NCBI RefSeq assembly: GCF_900129135.1
Contig: NZ_FQVI01000027.1
Location: 1-61,226, forward strand
Direction: 5' to 3'
Length of the DNA stretch: 61,226 bases
Source of the DNA: Lactonifactor longoviformis DSM 17459
GTDB taxonomy: Bacteria > Bacillota > Clostridia > Lachnospirales > Lachnospiraceae
The translations under genes were made by a program, and so were the position numbers. Under the pieces are notes generated by a model that made no database searches, was not told where the DNA came from, and was given only the letters and a program-made list of their open reading frames with translations. The number at the start of each line of letters is the position of its first letter. The stretch's first letter is position 1. Positions 6,694 through 15,328 of the stretch are shown here, piece by piece.

Positions 6694-7947
6694 ATGAATT
6701 CTAAATTAAGAAAATATTTGACGGTTGCTGCTCTCGGCCTCGCTGGTGGTGCTATTTACTTTTTACCGTATATCAAGTACGTGTATTATGACGCACAGGT
6801 TGCAGCTATGGGAATTTCAAATACCCAGACCGGAATTCTGCTTACAATGTACACGATCGGAAATATGATTTTATACATACCGGGCGGCATCTTAGCCGAT
6901 AAAATTTCGCCTAAGAAGGCTTTGGTAGTCTCGCTTCTGGCAACAGCAGGTCTATGCTATATCTACGCATTTACCTTTGATTATAAGATTGCACTGGTCA
7001 TCTGGCTGGGATTATCCTTCTCCACAGCTTTCATATTCTGGTCATCTCTGATGAAGGCGGTCCGTATTATCGGAACGGAAGAGGAACAGGGATTTATGTA
7101 CGGGCTTTATTATGCCTGTAACGGACTTGCAGGCGCTCTGACACAGTCTCTGTCATTATTTGCTTATAATACAGCAAAAGATGAGATCGTTACCGGATTC
7201 TTCCGGGCTGTAGTGACAGGCGGTACGGTTGCCGTTGTAGCCGCAGTTCTCCTGATGTTCCTGATGGACAGCAAGGCAGGCGCTCATACGGCGAGTGAGG
7301 GCGAAGACAGTAAGTTTAAGATGGGCGATGTTGGAAAACTTCTGAAGAACCCAATTGTATGGATTGCATCCATTACTATATTCTGCGCGTACGGTATTTT
7401 TGCAAACACATCCTTCTTTACTCCTTATCTTACAGAAGTAAAGGGAATGTCCGCATCAAGTTCAGGAGCTATAACCATTATCCGAAGCTATGTGCTTCTG
7501 CTTCTGTCACCCGTAGGCGGTCTTATCGCAGATAAAGTATTCAAATCCACTGCCAAGTGGTTAACCTGTGCCCTGGTAATTTTAGCGGCGCTCTTCGCAG
7601 GCGTACTCTTACTGCCCAGCGGAATGAGCCCCACGGCGGTCAGCCTTTATACTCTGATTCCAGGTGCCTTTGCAATGATGATGTACGGAGTTATCTTCTC
7701 CATTATGAGCGAGGCGGGAATCCCCCGTATGATGACTGGAACGGCAATTGGTATTGCTTCTATCATCGGTTATATGCCTGACTCTATCTATTCCACAATG
7801 TTTGGAAGCTGGCTGGATAAATACGGAGCAGACGGATATACAAGAATCTTTGGTTTCCTGGCTGCAAGTGCTATCGTAGGAGCAATTCTGGCAATGTATA
7901 TCTACATCAGGAACAAAAAAAATCAGAAATCAGCAAGTGCTGAGTGA
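6694..7947 (+). CDS. MFS transporter
   Basis: A 417-residue integral membrane protein with about 12 hydrophobic segments. The loop motif GGILADKISPKKAL after the second segment is the MFS signature, and GGLIADKVF is its echo in the C-terminal half. The central loop (about residues 195-215) is short and charged. GAAGGAGG lies just upstream of ATG 6694. The gene sits between the dehydrogenase and the oxidoreductase genes, so it probably imports the amino acid or exports the acid product. Substrate not predictable from sequence. Confidence 0.85.
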   Translation: MNSKLRKYLTVAALGLAGGAIYFLPYIKYVYYDAQVAAMGISNTQTGILLTMYTIGNMILYIPGGILADKISPKKALVVSLLATAGLCYIYAFTFDYKIALVIWLGLSFSTAFIFWSSLMKAVRIIGTEEEQGFMYGLYYACNGLAGALTQSLSLFAYNTAKDEIVTGFFRAVVTGGTVAVVAAVLLMFLMDSKAGAHTASEGEDSKFKMGDVGKLLKNPIVWIASITIFCAYGIFANTSFFTPYLTEVKGMSASSSGAITIIRSYVLLLLSPVGGLIADKVFKSTAKWLTCALVILAALFAGVLLLPSGMSPTAVSLYTLIPGAFAMMMYGVIFSIMSEAGIPRMMTGTAIGIASIIGYMPDSIYSTMFGSWLDKYGADGYTRIFGFLAASAIVGAILAMYIYIRNKKNQKSASAE

Positions 7948-7978
7948 GTTTAAATCAGAATAAAGAGAGGAATGCCAT

Positions 7979-8176
7979 ATGGAAAAAGTTTATACGAACA
8001 CAGTGCGCTGCAAAGGATGTGGCTACTGCATCAACGCCTGTCCAAAGGATGCCATCAGCGTATCCGAGCACGTGAATGAAAAGGGTTATAACACCATAGA
8101 AGTTGATGAAGAAAAATGTGTATGCTGCGGTTCTTGCTACCGGGTATGCCCTGACTATGTATTTGAAATACGATAA
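7979..8176 (+). CDS. 2-oxoacid:ferredoxin oxidoreductase, delta (ferredoxin-like) subunit
   Basis: A 65-residue bicluster ferredoxin. Two C-x2-C-x2-C-x3-C motifs, CKGCGYCINACP and CVCCGSCYRVCP, each hold one [4Fe-4S] cluster. It passes electrons from the TPP-bound intermediate on the beta subunit to free ferredoxin. It is the first gene of a delta-alpha-beta-gamma set with spacings of only 2 to 12 bases, the order seen in Kor/Vor-type enzymes. Confidence 0.9.
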   Translation: MEKVYTNTVRCKGCGYCINACPKDAISVSEHVNEKGYNTIEVDEEKCVCCGSCYRVCPDYVFEIR

Positions 8177-8188
8177 TGGAGGTATATT

Positions 8189-9250
8189 ATGGCTAAGGTA
8201 TTAATGAAAGGAAATGAAGCCCTTGCTGAAGCCGCACTGGCAGCAGGCTGTAGATTTTATAGTGGATATCCCATTACTCCTCAGACAGAGATTCTGGAAT
8301 ATCTCTCCTGGAGAATGGAGGACGTGGGAGGAGAATTTATTCAGGCTGAATCTGAGCTGGCCGGTATCAATATGGTACTGGGGGCAGCGGCAGCCGGAGC
8401 CAGAGCACTCACAACGTCTTCGGGCCCGGGATTTTCCCTGAAACAGGAGGGTATCTCCTATCTGGTAGCGGCAGATCTGCCGGCAGTTATCGTAGATGTA
8501 ATGAGAATCGGAACAGGTCTTGGGGATATCGCTCAGGGCCAGGGAGATTACTGGCAGTTAACAAGAGGGGGCGGACATGGTGACTATCGTACTATCGTAT
8601 TGGCACCGGCTTCCGTACAGGAAAATGCAGACTTGATCTACAAGGCATTTGATCTGTCTGAAAAATACCGCCATCCGGTTATCGTCGCCTCTGATGCGGC
8701 CATCGGACAGATGATTGAAGCAGTAGAGATTCCAGAATTTGTGGATCATGATATTGACAAATTTGACTGGTCTATCAAAGGGTGCAAAAAAGGCGATGAG
8801 CAGCGCAAGATTCAGAATATCTATTACACCAATCCGGATTATGAAGATTATCTGAGAGACAAATATTCTGCGATGGAAGCAGAAGAGCAGCTCTATGAAA
8901 ATATCATGGTGGATGACGCAGAGGTAGTTCTGGTTGCCTTTGGAATCAGCTCCCGTGTATGCCGGGAGGCTGTACAGGTGGCAAGAGAAAAAGGACTGAA
9001 GGTTGGTTTAATCCGGCTCATCACCTTATACCCCTATCCTGTAAAAGCGTTCGAAGAGGCCAAGAATGCGAAAGCATTCCTTACGGTAGAGATGAACATT
9101 CTGGGACAGATGGTAGATGACGTGAAGCTGGCAACCGGCGGAAAATTCCCGGTAGACCACTTTGGATCTATTTTCGAGATACCGGAAACAGAAGGCATCA
9201 TTGCTAAAATCGAGCAGATGCTGAAAGATGTAGAAAAGGAGGAGGCATAA
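8189..9250 (+). CDS. 2-oxoacid:ferredoxin oxidoreductase, alpha subunit
   Basis: A 353-residue subunit with the pyrimidine-binding domain of the TPP enzyme. The N-terminal stretch YSGYPITPQTEI (about residues 24-35) is the family signature that contacts the 2-oxoacid, and TSSGPGFSLKQEG follows at about 73-85. The C-terminal third (from about residue 243) is transketolase-C-like. With beta, gamma and delta it oxidises a 2-oxoacid and CoA to acyl-CoA, CO2 and reduced ferredoxin. Given the amino-acid dehydrogenases and ammonia-lyases next door, 2-oxobutyrate, branched-chain 2-oxoacids or 2-oxoglutarate are possible substrates; sequence alone does not decide. Confidence 0.9.
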   Translation: MAKVLMKGNEALAEAALAAGCRFYSGYPITPQTEILEYLSWRMEDVGGEFIQAESELAGINMVLGAAAAGARALTTSSGPGFSLKQEGISYLVAADLPAVIVDVMRIGTGLGDIAQGQGDYWQLTRGGGHGDYRTIVLAPASVQENADLIYKAFDLSEKYRHPVIVASDAAIGQMIEAVEIPEFVDHDIDKFDWSIKGCKKGDEQRKIQNIYYTNPDYEDYLRDKYSAMEAEEQLYENIMVDDAEVVLVAFGISSRVCREAVQVAREKGLKVGLIRLITLYPYPVKAFEEAKNAKAFLTVEMNILGQMVDDVKLATGGKFPVDHFGSIFEIPETEGIIAKIEQMLKDVEKEEA

Positions 9251-9252
9251 TT

Positions 9253-9987
9253 ATGAAGTTAAAAGCTCCTGATACCGTTACATTTACCCAGAGCGGCTTC
9301 TGTCCGGGATGCGGCCATGGTCTGGCTGTGCGCATCATTGCAGAAGTTATGGAAGAGATGGGATTAAGCGAAAAATTGCTGGCAATTGTAGACGTTGCCT
9401 GCGGCTCTTTAAATATTGATTCCTGGAGATTTGACACCATTATGGCGGCACACGGACGTCCCATTGCAACAGCAGTAGGCGTTAAAAAAGTCCGTCCTGA
9501 GAATCCTGTTATGGCATATATCGGAGACGGTGCCGCATACTCCATCGGCATGGCAGAAACTATGCATACAGCAATCCGCAACGACAATGTGGTAGCGATT
9601 GTTATCAATAATAGTTTATACGGAATGACAGGAGGACAGTGTGCTCCTACCTCCCTTCCGGGCCAGAAGACTACTTCTACCCCGAGAGGCAAGGATCCGA
9701 AGAAGTGCGGCATGCCCTTTAACATTGTAGATGCATTCAGCGGTCTGGATATTGCATACCTTTCCAGAGGAGCGCTTTCAGATCCTGCAAATATTAACAA
9801 ATCCAAAAAAATGGTTCGGAAAGCCTTTGAAAAACATATGGCCGGAGAGGGATTCTGCCTGGTAGAATTATTGTCTCCATGTCCAACCAACTTAAATATG
9901 ACACCGGTTAAGAGTGTGGAAAGAATTTCTAACGAGATGGTGAAATACTTCCCGCTGGGTGAGTTCAAGGATAAAAAGGAGGAATAG
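9253..9987 (+). CDS. 2-oxoacid:ferredoxin oxidoreductase, beta (TPP-binding) subunit
   Basis: A 244-residue subunit. GFCPGCGHG at the N-terminus (residues 13-21) supplies CxxC ligands for a [4Fe-4S] cluster. The TPP/Mg motif runs from GDGAAYSIG (about 93-101) to NNSLYGMTGGQ (about 119-129). It lies 2 bases after alpha and 3 before gamma. It carries out the decarboxylation step together with alpha. Length is normal for the short Kor/Vor beta type without the long C-terminal extension of PFOR. Confidence 0.9.
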   Translation: MKLKAPDTVTFTQSGFCPGCGHGLAVRIIAEVMEEMGLSEKLLAIVDVACGSLNIDSWRFDTIMAAHGRPIATAVGVKKVRPENPVMAYIGDGAAYSIGMAETMHTAIRNDNVVAIVINNSLYGMTGGQCAPTSLPGQKTTSTPRGKDPKKCGMPFNIVDAFSGLDIAYLSRGALSDPANINKSKKMVRKAFEKHMAGEGFCLVELLSPCPTNLNMTPVKSVERISNEMVKYFPLGEFKDKKEE

Positions 9988-9990
9988 GCA

Positions 9991-10533
9991 ATGGCAACAG
10001 AGATTATTTGTGCAGGCTTCGGCGGCCAGGGTGTATTAACTGCCGGAATGTTATTAATTAATGCTGGCATGGAACAGGGGAAAAACGTATTGTTCTATCC
10101 TTCTTACGGTTCAGAGATGCGCGGGGGAACTGCCAACTGCGCGGTGAAGATCAGTGAAACACCGGAAGAACAGATTGCAAGTCCTGTATGTAAGCATCCG
10201 GATATCGTTCTCACAATGAATGGTCCGGCTATCGACAAGTTTGAAGGGAGACTGAAACCAGGGGGACTTTTACTGGTAAATTCTTCTATCGTGCCGGACG
10301 ACCGTACCTACCGGGATGATATCAAAGTAGTGAAGGTTGCTGCAACCGATATCGCAAAAGAGCTGGAAAATCCCAGAGGAGCCAATATCGTAATGTTAGG
10401 AGCACTGGCCTCCAACAGTGACGTATTTACCGCAGAGTATCTGAGAGAAGCGATTGATTCTTTCTTTGCGAAAAAAGGAAAGAACAATCCCAAGAACGCA
10501 CAGTGCTTTGAAAAGGGAGCAGAAGTAAAATAA
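9991..10533 (+). CDS. 2-oxoacid:ferredoxin oxidoreductase, gamma subunit
   Basis: A 180-residue subunit of normal length. GFGGQGVLTAG (residues 8-18) and YGSEMRGGTANC (about 38-49) are hallmark segments of the gamma domain, which binds the CoA side of the reaction. It is the fourth gene of the set; the acyl-CoA synthetase follows after 21 bases, so the acyl-CoA product is probably converted straight to acid plus ATP. Confidence 0.9.
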   Translation: MATEIICAGFGGQGVLTAGMLLINAGMEQGKNVLFYPSYGSEMRGGTANCAVKISETPEEQIASPVCKHPDIVLTMNGPAIDKFEGRLKPGGLLLVNSSIVPDDRTYRDDIKVVKVAATDIAKELENPRGANIVMLGALASNSDVFTAEYLREAIDSFFAKKGKNNPKNAQCFEKGAEVK

Positions 10534-10554
10534 GAAATCGCCGGGGGTAAAAAA

Positions 10555-12651
10555 ATGGATTTAACGAAACTTTTAAAACCAAAGTCAGTGGCTGTCATCG
10601 GAGCAAGCGAAAAAGAAGGCTTTGGCGGAGACGTTTGCCGTAATATATTAACTTATGTAAAAGACAGAAGCCGGGTGTACTTTGTACACCCGAAGCGTGA
10701 CCAGGTATTTGGCGTACCGTGCCACAAGAGTATATTAGACATTGAGGACACAGTGGATCTGATGATTATCTGTACCTCTCAGAAAACAGTTGTTCCGCTT
10801 CTCAGGGACGGGGCTAAAAAAGGTGTGGGCGGTGCTGTAGTATTTGCCAGCGGATACGGCGAGGTGGGAACAGACGAAGGCCGCGCCAATGAGAAAGAAC
10901 TCATCGAAACTGGGGAAGAACTTGGCATTGCAATTATGGGTCCGAACTGTGCAGGGTTTGTCAATTACATTGATGATGTGCAGGCATTTGCTTTTATCTC
11001 TGAGAAGAGAGACAGAAAAGGAAGCGTAGGCGTTGTGTCACAGAGCGGTCAGCTCTGCCTGTCCCTCATGGAGTGTCCGTCCATGCGTTTTTCCTACTGC
11101 ATCTCCGCAGGAAACGGAAAAGCGGTGCAGATGGAAGACTATATGGACTATCTGGTAGATGATGAGAATACAAAGGTAGTCAGCATTTATATCGAGGGTG
11201 TAAAAAACACTGAGAAATTCGCAGCCGTGCTGAAGAAAGCTGCGCAGAAGAAAAAACCTGTGATTATTTTGAAGACAGGAAGAAGCACGAAGGGCGGAGC
11301 CATTGCAGCTTCCCACACAGGAAGCCTTGCAGGTTCAGATAAGTCCTTTGATGCGGTGCTCAAAAAATTCGGCGCTATCCGTGTAGATGATTTGGAAGAA
11401 TTAATGGCAATGTCATCCATGATGGCTACCATGCCTTCTATTCCTGAAAAGGCAACCTTTACTTCCATGAGCCTGTCAGGGGGAGAAACCGGTATCTGCG
11501 CAGACGTGGGAAGTCAGTATAACCTGGAATTCCCGGATTTTGAGCCAGAGACGCTGGCAAGTTTAAAGGAGCAGCTTCCCAGCTATGCCACACCCAATAA
11601 TCCTTTGGATATGACGGCAACCTTGTCATATGATGAAGATTTATTCGCGGAGGCCCTCAGAACAGTTATGAGGGATCCGAATATCGGAATGGTTCTGGTT
11701 GGCTATACCCTGCTGCTGGAAATCGCAGATCCCGCGATACACTATATGTACAAAGGAATTGAAAAAGTGGTGAAAGAAGGCAGCTGTAAGCCTATCGCAC
11801 TTCTGCCCTTTGCAGAAAACACAAGAAATCCAGAATACAGCACTAAGCTGTTTGAAATAGGAGTACCAATTCTGCCGCCGACGGTATATGCCTTTAAGCT
11901 GCTCCGCTATCTCTCTGACTTTATTGAATATCATGCAGAGACGAAAACTCTGGAACTGGCTCCTGGAAAGCCTGCTTCCAAAAACTCCTATGCATTGTCT
12001 GAGTTTAACAGTAAAAAAGAACTGGAACAGTACGGAGTAGCTGTACCGAAGGCAATCATTGCCGCTTCTCTGGAGGAGGCCATTGCCTTTACAAAAGGTA
12101 AAGATACGCCTTTTGCCATGAAGATTGAGTCTGCCGATATCCTGCACAAGAGCGATGTGGGCGGTGTTAAACTGAATATCAGCGGGGAAGAGGCAGTGAC
12201 AAAGGCCTACAATGAAATTATGGAAAGCGTTACAGCTAAACGGCCCGATGCCAAAATTAATGGTATCTTGATCTCCCCAATGCTGAAGGCAGGCGTGGAG
12301 ATGATTATCGGAGTAAATAACGATCCTCAGTTTGGTCCTATGATTATGGTTGGAATGGGCGGTGTCTTTGTAGAACTGTTCAAAGATGTTGCTCTGTATC
12401 CTGCGCCACTGAACCATGAGGAAGCTCTGGAGATGCTTAAGTCACTGAAATCCTTTAAACTTCTCACTGGATACAGGGGAAGCCAGCCTTGTGACATTGA
12501 TGCCCTCTGCGACACAATTGTTGGCATTTCCAAATATGCAAGTGAAAATAAAGATGAACTCAAAGAGCTGGATATCAATCCAATCTTTGTTTATCCGGAA
12601 GGTGAGGGTGTAGGGGTAGCTGACGCACTGATTGTTAAATACGAGAAATAA
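10555..12651 (+). CDS. acd: ADP-forming acyl-CoA synthetase (acetate--CoA ligase, fused alpha-beta type)
   Basis: A 698-residue fused enzyme: CoA-binding Rossmann domain (residues 1 to about 130), succinyl-CoA-synthetase-like domains with SHTGSLAGS (catalytic His about 253, phosphorylated in the cycle), and a C-terminal ATP-grasp domain (from about 480) with ESADILHKSDVGGV. It converts acyl-CoA, ADP and phosphate into free acid, CoA and ATP by substrate-level phosphorylation. This route is best known from peptide-fermenting archaea and occurs in some Firmicutes. Directly downstream of the oxidoreductase, it completes a 2-oxoacid to acid plus ATP module. It ends at a strong terminator (12657-12687). 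Confidence 0.9.
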   Translation: MDLTKLLKPKSVAVIGASEKEGFGGDVCRNILTYVKDRSRVYFVHPKRDQVFGVPCHKSILDIEDTVDLMIICTSQKTVVPLLRDGAKKGVGGAVVFASGYGEVGTDEGRANEKELIETGEELGIAIMGPNCAGFVNYIDDVQAFAFISEKRDRKGSVGVVSQSGQLCLSLMECPSMRFSYCISAGNGKAVQMEDYMDYLVDDENTKVVSIYIEGVKNTEKFAAVLKKAAQKKKPVIILKTGRSTKGGAIAASHTGSLAGSDKSFDAVLKKFGAIRVDDLEELMAMSSMMATMPSIPEKATFTSMSLSGGETGICADVGSQYNLEFPDFEPETLASLKEQLPSYATPNNPLDMTATLSYDEDLFAEALRTVMRDPNIGMVLVGYTLLLEIADPAIHYMYKGIEKVVKEGSCKPIALLPFAENTRNPEYSTKLFEIGVPILPPTVYAFKLLRYLSDFIEYHAETKTLELAPGKPASKNSYALSEFNSKKELEQYGVAVPKAIIAASLEEAIAFTKGKDTPFAMKIESADILHKSDVGGVKLNISGEEAVTKAYNEIMESVTAKRPDAKINGILISPMLKAGVEMIIGVNNDPQFGPMIMVGMGGVFVELFKDVALYPAPLNHEEALEMLKSLKSFKLLTGYRGSQPCDIDALCDTIVGISKYASENKDELKELDINPIFVYPEGEGVGVADALIVKYEK

Positions 12652-12656
12652 GTTAG

Positions 12657-12687
12657 AAAAACGGGGCATGTGGGGATGCCCCGTTTT
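12657..12687 (+). terminator. Intrinsic terminator after the acyl-CoA synthetase
   Basis: AAACGGGGCAT pairs with ATGCCCCGTTT around the loop GTGGGG, ending in TTTT. It closes the oxidoreductase/synthetase operon. Confidence 0.8.
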
Positions 12688-12723
12688 GAGTAGAAAGTAG
12701 GATGGGCTTGCCCGAAGCGGAGA

Positions 12724-13272
12724 GTGAAAATGATAGACGAAGTTTTTTTACCGAAAAAAAATGAGTATATGGAAATCGGCATGCTGACCTGGGACCGGAT
12801 AGAGGAAGCTATGAGACTTCGGGAGTTTGTTTGGGAACATCTGGAGAATAAGGCATTATTTGCACAGGCGGAACGGAAGGATTTTATAAAAGCCATAGAG
12901 GATGGGTTTGGTCTTGTAGCCCTGATTCGCGGAAGGGTTATCGGATGCCTTTTGTGTACCCTCAGGGACGTAGAATATGGGGTGGATCGGAGGTACACAG
13001 GCAAGATGCTGGAGGAATGTGCGGATTATGTGGATACGTATATCCATCCGGAGTACAGAGGAAATGGGATTCAGAACATTCTGGAAGAAATTATGTGCGG
13101 GATATGCAGACAGAACGGCAAAAGGACTATTTTAGGAACTGTTTCGCCGGACAATAAGCACAGTTACGAGAACTTTTTAAAGGCGGGCTACCGCCAGGTG
13201 GATCGGATGATAAAGTACGAGGGCCTAGACCGTATCTTTATGGAAAAACATTTAGAACAGGAGGAAAGATAA
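12724..13272 (+). CDS. GNAT family N-acetyltransferase
   Basis: A 182-residue protein. The acetyl-CoA pyrophosphate loop is HPEYRGNGIQNILEE (about residues 105-119), matching the Q/R-x-x-G-x-G/A motif, and a C-terminal YENFLKAGYRQVDRMIKYEG segment is typical of GNAT proteins. The start is GTG 12724 or ATG 12730; neither has a strong ribosome binding site. It overlaps the next gene by one base (TAATG), so the two are probably co-translated. The acceptor may be an amino acid or small peptide, given the M20 amidohydrolase partner, but that is inference. Confidence 0.75.
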   Translation: MKMIDEVFLPKKNEYMEIGMLTWDRIEEAMRLREFVWEHLENKALFAQAERKDFIKAIEDGFGLVALIRGRVIGCLLCTLRDVEYGVDRRYTGKMLEECADYVDTYIHPEYRGNGIQNILEEIMCGICRQNGKRTILGTVSPDNKHSYENFLKAGYRQVDRMIKYEGLDRIFMEKHLEQEER

Positions 13273-14456
13273 TGGAAGATGGAAGAGAACGAATTCAGCA
13301 GCAGATAGAGATCTATTTTGAGAAATGCAAAGCTCTGGCAGACTACCTGACCACGCATCCGGAGATTAGCGGGGAGGAAGTGAACTCCTGTGCCTACATT
13401 GTAGAATTCCTCAAATCACAGGGATATGAGGTAACAACACCTTATGCCGGTATGCCCAATTCCTTTCTGGCAGTACATAAGGATCGGCTGAACTATGAGG
13501 GAAAGAAAGCTGTGCTTATGTGTGAATACGACGCGCTTCCGGAGGTTGGGCATGCATGCGGCCATTCTCTGAGCTGTGCCTCCAGCGTTCTGGCGGGACT
13601 GGCTGTGAATGAGGCGTACAAAGATCTGCCTATCCGTGTGGACCTTATGGGAACACCGGGGGAAGAATTTGTGGGCGGCAAGATTATAATCACGGATAAC
13701 GGCGGATTTGACGGCTATGAATTTGCAGCCATGGCCCATATGAATAATGAGAATCAGGCATTTTTCAAAGTTTTGGCGTCCAATGACCGCTATATTACTT
13801 TCCATGGAAAGGCCAGTCATGCCTCTGCATCACCGGTAGAAGGCAGAAACGCTCTGAATGCGGCAAGGATCTATATGGATGCCATGGATATGTGGAGACA
13901 GCACATCACTCCGGATTGTCAGCTCCATGGAATCGTAGAGTATGGGGGAGATGCACCGAACGTAGTGCCCGAAAAGGTTACTCTGGACTATTATTTCCGT
14001 TCTGCGACTCTGGACGGCCTGCACGATCTGAATGCCAAGGCTGAACGGTGCGTGGAGGGGGCCTGTATGTGTACGGAAACTACCTTTGAGATCCAGCAGC
14101 GCTATCCGGACTATGGTGAGATGTTCTGCAATGAATTCAAAGCACATTTTCTCCAGGAGTTATTTGCCCTGACAGGCAGAGACAGCATCATACCGGATAA
14201 GCCGGCAGGTTCCTCTGACGCGGGCAACGTTGACGTAAAGATTCCTGTATTCCATCCAATGGTGGATATTACCAACGGCCATAAGGAAATTGTACTTCAT
14301 GACAAGAAGTTTGCAGAGCTTCTTCAGACGCCCCAGGCGTATCAGGGAATGAAGGATTCTGCTCTGATTCTGAGTATGCTGATGTACCGAATGGCAACAG
14401 AACAGGAGTTGTTTGATCAGATTAAGAAAGACCACCGGGAATACAGACATCTCTAA
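13272..14456 (+). CDS. M20 family amidohydrolase (AbgB/PM20D2-like)
   Basis: A 394-residue metalloenzyme. EYDALPEVGHACGHS (about residues 82-96) gives the metal ligands typical of the M20 amidohydrolase branch that includes AbgB and PM20D2. A dimerisation domain follows with KASHASASPVEGRNA (about 181-195), then the C-terminal half of the catalytic domain with SSDAGNVD. Such enzymes cleave N-acyl or aminoacyl amides in the cytosol. It overlaps the GNAT gene by one base, so acetylation and deacylation of related compounds may be linked. It may supply amino acids to the fermentation module upstream. Confidence 0.8.
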   Translation: MEDGRERIQQQIEIYFEKCKALADYLTTHPEISGEEVNSCAYIVEFLKSQGYEVTTPYAGMPNSFLAVHKDRLNYEGKKAVLMCEYDALPEVGHACGHSLSCASSVLAGLAVNEAYKDLPIRVDLMGTPGEEFVGGKIIITDNGGFDGYEFAAMAHMNNENQAFFKVLASNDRYITFHGKASHASASPVEGRNALNAARIYMDAMDMWRQHITPDCQLHGIVEYGGDAPNVVPEKVTLDYYFRSATLDGLHDLNAKAERCVEGACMCTETTFEIQQRYPDYGEMFCNEFKAHFLQELFALTGRDSIIPDKPAGSSDAGNVDVKIPVFHPMVDITNGHKEIVLHDKKFAELLQTPQAYQGMKDSALILSMLMYRMATEQELFDQIKKDHREYRHL

Positions 14457-14461
14457 AAAAG

Positions 14462-14506
14462 AGCCTGTTCAGCTGACTGATTAGCCGGCTGAACAGGCTT
14501 GTTCTT
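14462..14506. terminator. Bidirectional terminator between convergent genes
   Basis: AGCCTGTTCAGC (14462-14473) pairs perfectly with GCTGAACAGGCT (14488-14499). A runs on the left and GTTCTTTT on the right fit termination of both the M20 gene (+) and the GntR gene (-). Confidence 0.8.
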
Positions 14507-15208
14507 TTAATCCTGAAGCTTGTACCATACTTCCACAGTTTTATTCACTACCTCATCAATCCGGCTGCTGTCTCTGCTTTCTATTACCCGGTACACCTCC
14601 ATATGGGTATTATACACATACTCTCCGTTCTGGTGTTTATGGGTATTAGTGATAGAGGCCTGCATAAAGTCCATGACAAATGCATAGATCCTGGCGGCAA
14701 TCTGATTGTGACAGGCCAGACCCAAAAGCCGGTGAAACTCCAGATCGTTCTGTGTGATTCTGGATTGGGGAGCCTTGCTCTCAATGAGCACTCTCAGATC
14801 TTCCAGATTATCTGCAATTTCCTTTCTTTCCAGGGCATTATCGTCGTAATGATCCAGAATCAGTTCCAGTATATCTGTTTCAAATACCTTTCGGAATTCA
14901 TAAAGATTAGAAATGTCAGGATTTGATACAAAAAAGCTGAACAGCAGCGAATCCATCAATCCATTTCCAGGTGTTTCACATACATAAGTGCCATTGCCCA
15001 CTCTGATATCTACCAGTCCAAATGCTGACAGAATCTTCATGGCTTCTCTGACAGAACCGCGGCTTACTCCTAACCCCTCAGAAATCTCCAGCTCATTAGG
15101 GAGCTTATCTCCTGGTTTCAGACGCCGTTCCATCAATAGCTGCTTGATGCTGTTAACCACAACATCTACGGCAGACTCCCTTTTACTAGCCTCAAACAAA
15201 TTACTCAT
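14507..15208 (-). CDS. FadR-type GntR family transcriptional regulator (copy 1)
   Basis: A 233-residue regulator. The N-terminal winged helix (about residues 10-75) contains LPNELEISEGLGVSRGSVRE and is followed by an all-helical FCD ligand-binding domain; the ligand residues around DLEFHRLLG and the later His positions are FCD-like and usually bind metal plus a carboxylate. It is a close paralogue of the protein at 15328-16056 (nearly identical first 35 residues, then many identities), so the pair arose by duplication. Likely controls the TRAP/transketolase island. FadR-type proteins are mostly repressors released by sugar acids or their breakdown products. Confidence 0.9.
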   Translation of the reverse strand: MSNLFEASKRESAVDVVVNSIKQLLMERRLKPGDKLPNELEISEGLGVSRGSVREAMKILSAFGLVDIRVGNGTYVCETPGNGLMDSLLFSFFVSNPDISNLYEFRKVFETDILELILDHYDDNALERKEIADNLEDLRVLIESKAPQSRITQNDLEFHRLLGLACHNQIAARIYAFVMDFMQASITNTHKHQNGEYVYNTHMEVYRVIESRDSSRIDEVVNKTVEVWYKLQD

Positions 15209-15244
15209 AGCTTCATCCCACTCCGATTTTAATCAATAATACTA

Positions 15245-15273
15245 ATTTTACCAAAAAAACCATTATACGTCAA
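15245..15273 (-). promoter_or_regulatory. Predicted promoter of GntR copy 1
   Basis: On the minus strand, TTGACG (15273-15268), a 17-base spacer and TAAAAT (15250-15245). The same two hexamers occur before GntR copy 2, so the promoter was duplicated with the gene. Confidence 0.6.
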
Positions 15274-15281
15274 ACAAATAG

Positions 15282-15328
15282 GCACAAAATAAGGACAGGT
15301 TGTTATTTTCCTGTCCTTGTTTTGTGCT
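15282..15328 (-). terminator. Terminator of GntR copy 2
   Basis: AAGGACAGG (15291-15299) pairs with CCTGTCCTT (15310-15318), extended outward by GCACAAAA and TTTTGTGC. It begins at the stop codon of copy 2 and separates it from copy 1. Confidence 0.7.
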
